From a virus: a stretch of DNA of 33,372 bases. The notes beneath the pieces are model-generated. The model was not told the origin of the DNA, made no database searches, and worked only from the letters and a program-made list of their open reading frames with translations. Position numbers and translations under genes: made by a program. The stretch covers positions 1 to 33,372 of IMG/VR virus record IMGVR_UViG_3300005525_000065. One strand, written 5' to 3'. Below are positions 28,081 to 33,372 of this stretch, piece after piece (the stretch's first letter is position 1; every line of letters begins with the position of its first letter).

Positions 28081-29973
28081 TCAGGTGATGCTGGTGGCGC
28101 GGCTGAAGGCGGCGGCGTAGCGCACGCCCACGTCGCAGGTCTGGATGGCGCGGATGCCGGTGATCGCGGCTTGGAAATTCGCATACGGGTTCATTGCAAT
28201 TTCCAGCATGCCCCAGTCGGCGATGATCACCTGGCTGAAGTCGCCGAAGATCATGCTGGCGGCGGTGAGCTGCAGCGAGCTCACGGCGCGGAAGCCGCTA
28301 ACGCGGCCGTCCAGCAGGTTGCCTTCCCACAGCGGCGTGTCGGTGCTGCTGAAGCGCTGGCGGGCGGACAGCAGGGCGGCCACAGATGGCGTGGTGACAT
28401 AGGCGCAGTTCTCAGCCAGGGCGTTGCCGCCCGCCACGTCAGTCTGGAACTCCAGGATGCCGGCGTAGGCCAACGAGGTGCCCGTGACCGATCCGATGCT
28501 GGCGGTGGAGGCGATGCCCGTGGGCTGGCCCGAGTTGCCCGAACCTTCCAGCGCGGCCAAGTCAATGGCAATGGCCACCACCCGGGCCAGGTCGTTCATC
28601 ACCAGCATGTCAACCGATGGGCTGGACTGCATCAGCAGCTGGCGGCTGATCTCCTGGTACGCGCCAACGTGCTTGGGGCTAAGCGCGACCTGACCGAAGG
28701 CAGCGTTGGTCTCGGTGATGCCCGTGGCTTCATTGGTCAGCCACATGGCGGTGTTGGCCGAGCTCTGGCGCGGGATGGTGACGTTGCCCTGCAGGCCGCT
28801 GAGCACCGTGGCGCCGAGCTGGCCCACGACGGTGCGGTTGCGCAGCAGATCAATGAAGCTGTTGCCCAGGTTGTCGGTCTGCACCAGGAAGCCGCCTTGC
28901 GAGCCGGTGCCGGCTGTCAGGTCACGCTTTTGCACCTCATACGGGACGAAGAACCCGCCGTTGGGGGCCTCACCGACGCCGGAGCGCTTCAAGATCGCCA
29001 GGTTGCACTCGCGCTCGAAGCCGGCACCCGTCCAGTCGCGGTCCACCAGGGCGCGAATGGCGCGGGTGATGCTGTAGCGCTGGGCTTCCTTGTGTGTGAG
29101 GCCGATGTCGGGCGTGGGCATGGGCTTGTTGGCCATGGTGCGCAGCACTTCGGCCTGGAACTGCTCGACCGTGTGGCCGGCCTGGATGGACTTGAGCGCC
29201 AGCTCGCCGGCGCCCTGGATGCTGGCGGCCAGCTTGGAGATCTCGGCGGCGTGGTTGCGCTGCTCAACGGTTTCGACTTGCATGGTGGTCCTCGTGGAGG
29301 TGATGGGCTGAGGGATGGAACGGTCGGCCGCCGGGGCGGCGGTGGCGGAGGTGCCGGCGGTTTGTTCGCTGGCGTCCTCGGCCGCGTCGGCGGCCGGGTC
29401 TTCTTCGTCGTCCTGGCTGCCGCTGACCATCACTTGGACCGTGACGGTCTCGAGGCTGCGGCCCACGCCGACACTGGCGTCGGCGGGCACGGAGACGAGA
29501 GAAACTTCAAAGGGCTCCCAGTCGGTGACGCGGAAGGTTTCAATGCCATCCTTGGTCTCGACCAGCTGAGCCTTGTGGATCATGTAGCCGACGCTGACGT
29601 TGCGGCGAATGCCGTCGACAACGTCGCGCCAGACTTCTTCAGCGCGGGCGCTGCGGCCAAAGCGCACGACGGCGCGGGCCACTTTGTCAGCGGCCAGCGT
29701 GATGGACTCCACCACCCCTACGACGTCGCGCGTGTCGTGGTCCACCAGCAGGTTGGCGCCGCTGTTCAGGCGGCCCATGCGGATGGCGGGCGCTGTGCAG
29801 TCCAGGATCTCCACGCCCCAAAAACGCTGGTAAGGCGTCTCGCTGGCGAAGGCCAGGGTGGCGGTGCGGGTAGCTTCGTCCACAGCGCGGCGTTCGACGC
29901 TGAAGGCGCGGTGCAGGGAGCCTGTCTGCAGCTGTTTGCGCAGGGCCTCGGGGATGGTGGTGTCGCGGCTCAT
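28081..29973 (-). CDS. Prohead protease-major capsid fusion (HK97-like)
   Basis: This 630-residue fusion starts with an HK97-family prohead protease (residues about 10-180). Likely active residues are His79 (VDHDT) and the Ser159/Ser161 region (EVSLVSVPAD). An acidic, Ala-rich linker spans about 185-225. From residue 231 a scaffold-like helical segment precedes the HK97-fold capsid (FLVQTDNLGNSFIDLLRNRTVV, then ISRQLLMQSSPSVD, ending near YAAAFSRATSIT). I chose the ATG at 29973 (MSRDTTIPEAL), 52 bases after the portal stop; a GTG at 29991 is an alternative. An internal ATG with a good ribosome-binding site could make capsid alone. Tandem stop codons end the gene. Confidence 0.85.
   Translation of the reverse strand: MSRDTTIPEALRKQLQTGSLHRAFSVERRAVDEATRTATLAFASETPYQRFWGVEILDCTAPAIRMGRLNSGANLLVDHDTRDVVGVVESITLAADKVARAVVRFGRSARAEEVWRDVVDGIRRNVSVGYMIHKAQLVETKDGIETFRVTDWEPFEVSLVSVPADASVGVGRSLETVTVQVMVSGSQDDEEDPAADAAEDASEQTAGTSATAAPAADRSIPQPITSTRTTMQVETVEQRNHAAEISKLAASIQGAGELALKSIQAGHTVEQFQAEVLRTMANKPMPTPDIGLTHKEAQRYSITRAIRALVDRDWTGAGFERECNLAILKRSGVGEAPNGGFFVPYEVQKRDLTAGTGSQGGFLVQTDNLGNSFIDLLRNRTVVGQLGATVLSGLQGNVTIPRQSSANTAMWLTNEATGITETNAAFGQVALSPKHVGAYQEISRQLLMQSSPSVDMLVMNDLARVVAIAIDLAALEGSGNSGQPTGIASTASIGSVTGTSLAYAGILEFQTDVAGGNALAENCAYVTTPSVAALLSARQRFSSTDTPLWEGNLLDGRVSGFRAVSSLQLTAASMIFGDFSQVIIADWGMLEIAMNPYANFQAAITGIRAIQTCDVGVRYAAAFSRATSIT
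29281..29293 (-). promoter_or_regulatory. Internal in-frame ribosome-binding site and ATG for free capsid
   Basis: The coding strand reads GAGGA-CCACC-ATG, a good Shine-Dalgarno at five-base spacing. The ATG is codon 231 of the protease-capsid fusion, right after the Ala/Asp-rich linker and a Ser/Thr/Pro-rich segment. Starting here would give a 400-residue capsid precursor, near the 385 residues of HK97 gp5. Confidence 0.6.
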
Positions 29974-29996
29974 GTTGGCATTGGGCCGCACGGGGG

Positions 29997-30024
29997 GGTG
30001 ACATTTCCACCCCTGAATGTCACC
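29997..30024 (-). other. Hairpin between portal and protease-capsid genes
   Basis: GGTGACATT and AATGTCACC form a perfect 9 bp stem with a 10-base loop, directly after the portal stop and 23 bases before the protease ATG. No U-run follows. It could slow translation or RNA decay at this junction. Confidence 0.5.
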
Positions 30025-30025
30025 T

Positions 30026-31693
30026 CTACCCAGGCATGACGGCCTCGACGTTGATGGGCGCAGAAACGTGCACCACGGCCGGCGCCTGCTCCAACCGCAG
30101 GTCAATGCGCTGCGGGGCGGTGGCGCGCTCGGTGACGGCGGCCAGGGAGCGAGTGACGGCCTCTAGCGCCTGCAGCTCCCGCTGCGGGGCCTCGGCGGCC
30201 GGTGAGCCTGCAGTGGTGGCGCCAGGCGTGGCCTCGTAGGCGTGCATCGTGACGCCATAGTCGGCGGCGAGCTTTTGCGCGGCGGCGATCTTGCCGAGCG
30301 TGGCGTCAAAGTCGTAGCCCATCTGCGCGGCCAGGTCTTGCGGGGCGATGAGGCCGGCGCGCACGCTCAGGATCTTGGCTTCCATGTCGGACTTCGGGTC
30401 CACCCATTCCCAGCGGCGGCCCTGCCACTCGTGTGGCGCAAACTTGTCTATCTTGGAGGCTGGCAGGGCGCTGCCGCCCGGCAGCACGATGGCGCCGCTG
30501 AGCAGGGCCTGCTGCAGCCAGGTGGTGTAGAGCGGCTCGAGGAAGGCGTTGATAAACCAGGCCTGGTCGGCGGCCCAGCGGTCGCGCTCTTCGAGCGTGC
30601 CGCTGCGGATGCTGCTGAAGCTCACGCCCTCGAGGTCATTGGCCAGGCTGTGGTAGGCCACGCCCCAGCCGCTGGCGATGCGCTGCAGCGTGGTTTTGAC
30701 GAAGGGGCCAAAGTTGTTGTCGGGGTAACGGCTCTCGAAGGGCGTGAAGCTCACGCCTGCGGGCAGGGTGTCAAAGGTGCCGGGCTGGGTGGTGGTGATG
30801 GGCTGCCCGGTTTCGTCGGCCGCGCCCACGGGGCTGATGCCGTCGGGGCTGGTGAAAAACCCAAAGTGGTTGGCGCCGTGCTCGGCGGCCAGAAGCGCGG
30901 CCAGCTTGAAGGCGCCCAGGTGATGCAGGCTCAGCATTCCCGGGGCCATCCACGGCACGCCGCGGGCCTGGCCTGGGGTGCCAACTTTGAAGCGGTGCAG
31001 CACCTCGTTGGTGCTGACGCGGATGCGGGTGCGGCTGGTGTAGGGGCCGTCGTTGGGGTGGCCATCGAAAAGGTGCAGCGCCAGCGGGCGGCCGAACGTG
31101 TCGCGCTCCACGCCCATAGTGATGCGATTGCCGCTGCCGGTGGCCGCGGTGTTGTAGCTGGTGTCGATGCGGTCTACATCGATGAGCTGGATGGCAAAGT
31201 TGAATCGGTTGCCGGCGTCAGGGCCGCGGATGAAGCGAGCAAGAAACTCGCCGTCGCTGGGCAGGCCGCCGATGAGCGTGTCGCACACGTCGCGCAGGCT
31301 CATGGTGCGGGTGATGTCACAGGCTTGAGCCCATTCGGCGAAGGCGGACTCGATGGCCTTGTTGGCCAGGCCGTCAGGCACGTCGGGGCGGTTTTCCACG
31401 CGGGCCTGCAGCTTGAAGCCGTCAGGGCCCACGATGTTGGTTTGGCACATGCCAACGAACTTGCGGGCGTAGTCGTTGTTCTTCACCAGATCACGCCCGC
31501 GCATGCGAAGTTTGTCCAGATCGGTGCGCAGTTCTTCGTTGATGCTGGCGCTGGTGCTTAGCCAGTTGCCGGTGAGACGGTCTATGCGCGCGGCGTCAAA
31601 GCGCCGCAGGGCCACGGGCGGAGTGCGGCGGTCGATCAGACGGGCGAGGCTTGAGCGCAGCCGCTGCGCCAGACCGGGACGTGCTGCGGCCAT
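30026..31693 (-). CDS. Portal protein, lambda gpB family
   Basis: This 555-residue protein forms the dodecameric ring at the capsid vertex through which DNA passes. Landmarks of the Phage_portal_2 family (PF05136) are the opening basic helix (RLRSSLARLIDRR), the RGRDLVKNNDYARKFVGMCQTNIVGPDGFKLQ block at about residues 86-117, IQLIDVDRIDTSYN at about 165-180 and SSIRSGTLEERDRWAADQAWFI at about 355-380. The length is close to lambda gpB (533). It lies between the connector-like gene and the protease-capsid fusion. Confidence 0.95.
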   Translation of the reverse strand: MAAARPGLAQRLRSSLARLIDRRTPPVALRRFDAARIDRLTGNWLSTSASINEELRTDLDKLRMRGRDLVKNNDYARKFVGMCQTNIVGPDGFKLQARVENRPDVPDGLANKAIESAFAEWAQACDITRTMSLRDVCDTLIGGLPSDGEFLARFIRGPDAGNRFNFAIQLIDVDRIDTSYNTAATGSGNRITMGVERDTFGRPLALHLFDGHPNDGPYTSRTRIRVSTNEVLHRFKVGTPGQARGVPWMAPGMLSLHHLGAFKLAALLAAEHGANHFGFFTSPDGISPVGAADETGQPITTTQPGTFDTLPAGVSFTPFESRYPDNNFGPFVKTTLQRIASGWGVAYHSLANDLEGVSFSSIRSGTLEERDRWAADQAWFINAFLEPLYTTWLQQALLSGAIVLPGGSALPASKIDKFAPHEWQGRRWEWVDPKSDMEAKILSVRAGLIAPQDLAAQMGYDFDATLGKIAAAQKLAADYGVTMHAYEATPGATTAGSPAAEAPQRELQALEAVTRSLAAVTERATAPQRIDLRLEQAPAVVHVSAPINVEAVMPG

Positions 31694-31702
31694 GGGGAAC
31701 CT

Positions 31703-32251
31703 TTACTGTTGGAAGCGCACGTACACGCGGCGCTGGTCGGGCAGGCCGGCGCTGACGCGCTGGGCGGCGTCTTCGCGGGCGACTTCGGCGCGGTAGCGGT
31801 CGCGCAGGGTGAGCAGCTCGGCCGGCGTCATGTAGCGCAGCTGGCGATTGCCGATCATGTAGTAGCTGACCTCACTGTTGGCGCGGCCCTCTATGACAGC
31901 CTCGATGGCCTCCAACGTCTTGCGAGCGTGGCTGCGGCCATCGGTGGCGGTGGCAAAGCTCGGGCGCACGCGCAGTGAGCCGGTGCCCACCGTGTAGACC
32001 TCGCCGGCCTTGGAGACCTGAGCGCGCCAGGTGTAGGTGCCGGCCACCCAGGTGGCGGTTGTGGCCGCGGCGACGGTGACCAGATGGTCGGCGCCGCTAG
32101 CGGCGGCGCTGAAGGTGTAGCGTTGCGCGGTGCTGACCAGCGTGTAGGTGAGCACCCAGCTCTGATTGGCGGGGTAGTCCTCCAGCGAACGCTGCCACTT
32201 GGCGGTGTCGCCAGCGACGATGATGTCGGGCTCAGTAGTGGGCACGCTCAT
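31703..32251 (-). CDS. Head-tail connector-like protein (C-terminal gpW-type segment)
   Basis: This 182-residue protein precedes the portal gene, where lambda encodes gpW. Residues about 105-182 (HARKTLEAIEAVIEGRANSE, then RQLRYMTPAELLTLRDRYRAEVAREDA) show the helix-hairpin-helix pattern of gpW-type joining proteins and recur in this position in many prophages. The first 100 residues form a separate beta-rich domain (AGDTAKWQRSLEDYPANQSWVLTYTLVST). The two-domain architecture is unlike the single-domain lambda gpW. The assignment is by position and pattern. Confidence 0.6.
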   Translation of the reverse strand: MSVPTTEPDIIVAGDTAKWQRSLEDYPANQSWVLTYTLVSTAQRYTFSAAASGADHLVTVAAATTATWVAGTYTWRAQVSKAGEVYTVGTGSLRVRPSFATATDGRSHARKTLEAIEAVIEGRANSEVSYYMIGNRQLRYMTPAELLTLRDRYRAEVAREDAAQRVSAGLPDQRRVYVRFQQ

Positions 32252-32652
32252 AGCGTCTCCTGCACCATCTGCAGCCCCATGCGGCCCATCGCCACAAACG
32301 GCTCTTGGTCGCTCACATCGGCCTCGGCAAACAGGTCGTCAATCTCGTCCTGCGTCACCGTCATGCCCTGAGCGCTGCAAGCCTCGTAGACCGTGATGGG
32401 GTCACCCGGATAGGCGTCCGTCTCCACCCAGGCATCGTCCTGCCACGCCCAGAACACGCACGGCACCATGCTGGCAAAGGCATCAGGAATCTGCCCGGAG
32501 GAGACGAAGTGCGTGGCAGGCTCGGTGCCTGTGGGGCTCAGCGGCGTGATCCACATGTTGGCGTTGTGCGCCGGGTCCAGCGTGACGGCAATCTCACGGG
32601 CCAGCGCGACCTGCGCGGCTGGAATCACCATTGAACGGAAGATGTCGCTCAC
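32248..32652 (-). CDS. Hypothetical head-region protein
   Basis: This 134-residue protein is of unknown function. Its opening SDIFRSMVIPAAQVALAREIAVTLDPAHNANMW recurs in uncharacterised phage proteins encoded with head or fibre genes. The remainder has HFVSSGQIPDAFASMVPCVFWAWQDDAWVETDAYPGDP and an acidic C-terminal helix. It overlaps both neighbours by four bases (ATGA). Being coupled to the head-fibre-like gene suggests a role in its assembly. Confidence 0.6.
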   Translation of the reverse strand: MSDIFRSMVIPAAQVALAREIAVTLDPAHNANMWITPLSPTGTEPATHFVSSGQIPDAFASMVPCVFWAWQDDAWVETDAYPGDPITVYEACSAQGMTVTQDEIDDLFAEADVSDQEPFVAMGRMGLQMVQETL

Positions 32653-33372
32653 AGTGTCACCCCCGTCTTCTGTGCTACCCAGCTTTCAGTCGCGCTGATC
32701 TGACTGGCGTTGGACTGTGCGCCTCGGATGATGAGGCTGTACAGGTTGCCGTTAAATGGCAGTGAAGCCCCACCACGGCGACCGATGTACAGCGCTGCGT
32801 TAAGGTAGTTGCCAGACCCTTGCGAGGTAGTCACCGCAGCGGCCTGCGCGCCGTTGGTTCTGATGACTGCCAGCGGCGCGTTGATGTCGCCAATGCCAGT
32901 CAGCACTTGAGTTGCCGGTGCAGCTATGGTCGCGACTGCGCTGGCGACAGTACCTCCAGCAGACACAAAACTAAAATTTCCTAGAGAGGCGTTGGGCGCA
33001 TTGATGTTGAAAATGCCGGTATCGGTTGCGCCCGTGTTCAACTCGACCAGCATGCCCCGTGCCGCATCACTCAACTTCCTCACCCCCGCCCAGACCGTCA
33101 TTTTGTCCGTCGCGGAGAAGTCCACGCTGTTGGTCAGCAGCGAGTCATCGGTGCCGTCAAACGCCAGATACGGCAGGAAGCCCGCAGTGTCGTAGTCCGT
33201 CGCAGCGGCAATGCGCTGGTATGCGTTGCTAAGCAGGCTGTTGGTGACAATGAGTTGAGCGCCCCAGAGAATATAGGATACGCCGCTAGCACCAGTAGTG
33301 CTTCCGTCCGAGGCAGCAGTTGAAATTTGAACTGTACATGCTGTGGCGCTATTATTAACTGCGCCAGACAAA
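32649..33372 (-). CDS. Head-fibre-like protein with LamG-like domain (5'-truncated by window edge)
   Basis: The last 240 or so residues of a larger protein are seen; the true start lies beyond the window. The block SGVSYILWGAQLIVTN, followed by NAYQRIAAATDYDT, is typical of phage head spike/fibre proteins with an IWGAQ motif. The rest (FLPYLAFDGTDDSLLTNSVDFSATDKMTVWAGVRKLS to LYSLIIRGAQSNASQIS) looks like a concanavalin/LamG-type carbohydrate-binding domain. It lies in the head module, upstream of connector and portal genes. By hand count the last 120 bases contain only 58 G or C, well below neighbouring genes, suggesting recent acquisition. Confidence 0.65.
   Translation of the reverse strand, partial: LSGAVNNSATACTVQISTAASDGSTTGASGVSYILWGAQLIVTNSLLSNAYQRIAAATDYDTAGFLPYLAFDGTDDSLLTNSVDFSATDKMTVWAGVRKLSDAARGMLVELNTGATDTGIFNINAPNASLGNFSFVSAGGTVASAVATIAAPATQVLTGIGDINAPLAVIRTNGAQAAAVTTSQGSGNYLNAALYIGRRGGASLPFNGNLYSLIIRGAQSNASQISATESWVAQKTGVTL

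Noticed and set aside
1-33372. CRISPR array, insertion sequence or restriction-modification/toxin system
   Set aside because: No regularly spaced repeats with unique spacers, transposase, methyltransferase or toxin signature was seen. The YdaS-like protein fits a Cro role better.
1-33372. Complete circular phage genome
   Set aside because: Joining base 33372 to base 1 puts a stop codon five codons past the break in TerL, so at least the rest of TerL and the start of the head-fibre gene are missing.

Overview
The window is an uninterrupted stretch of a temperate, tailed, siphovirus-type (lambda-like) phage genome. G+C is high across most of it. The protein families (lambda-type portal and GpA terminase, fused prohead protease-capsid, DUF1799 tail chaperone, YdaS/Cro-like regulator, DUF7694, GH108 endolysin, 3TM holin) resemble phages of Burkholderiales, perhaps of a Comamonadaceae host. 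That host guess is inference. No bacterial chromosomal gene is visible. TerL runs off the left edge and a head-fibre-like gene runs off the right edge. Joining the two ends does not restore an open frame, so DNA is missing between them and the window is not a complete circle.

Layout. The minus strand carries the lytic programme in two blocks. The left block (6249 down to 1) has the Cro/YdaS-like regulator, two unknown genes, a Toprim primase, an SF3 helicase, a repeat-rich candidate replication origin (2212-2437), an unknown gene, a gpZ-like minor tail gene, a lambda-like cos candidate (968-1001), TerS and TerL. The right block (33372 down to 13831) has head fibre, connector-like gene, portal, protease-capsid fusion, head completion genes, tail tube, frameshifted tail chaperones, tape measure, distal tail proteins, fibres and lysis genes. 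It is followed by a 175 bp attP-like spacer and a tyrosine integrase. Read circularly, this is the lambda order: cos, terminase, head, tail, lysis, integration, control, replication, cos.

The plus strand carries the CI-like repressor (6322-6783) and a compact 17-gene early operon (6970-12608). That operon encodes a dNMP kinase, an HNH-like protein, several small zinc-binding or HTH proteins, an excisionase-like protein and many unknowns. It converges on the integrase with 3 bp between stop codons. A separate small zinc-ribbon gene (5515-5736) lies antisense to a minus-strand gene.

Control. An imperfect operator family, TAGCRNTGCTA, occurs both in the divergent repressor/Cro region and upstream of the early operon. 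Related TAGCA-type repeats cluster upstream of the integrase. This suggests one repressor, or a repressor/Cro pair, switches both early promoters, as at lambda PR and PL. The observations most worth following are the candidate origin, the lambda-like cos, the operator regulon, the A-AAA-AAC frameshift in the tail chaperone, the internal start in the protease-capsid fusion, and the six-repeat tail fibre built as a duplicated three-module block.
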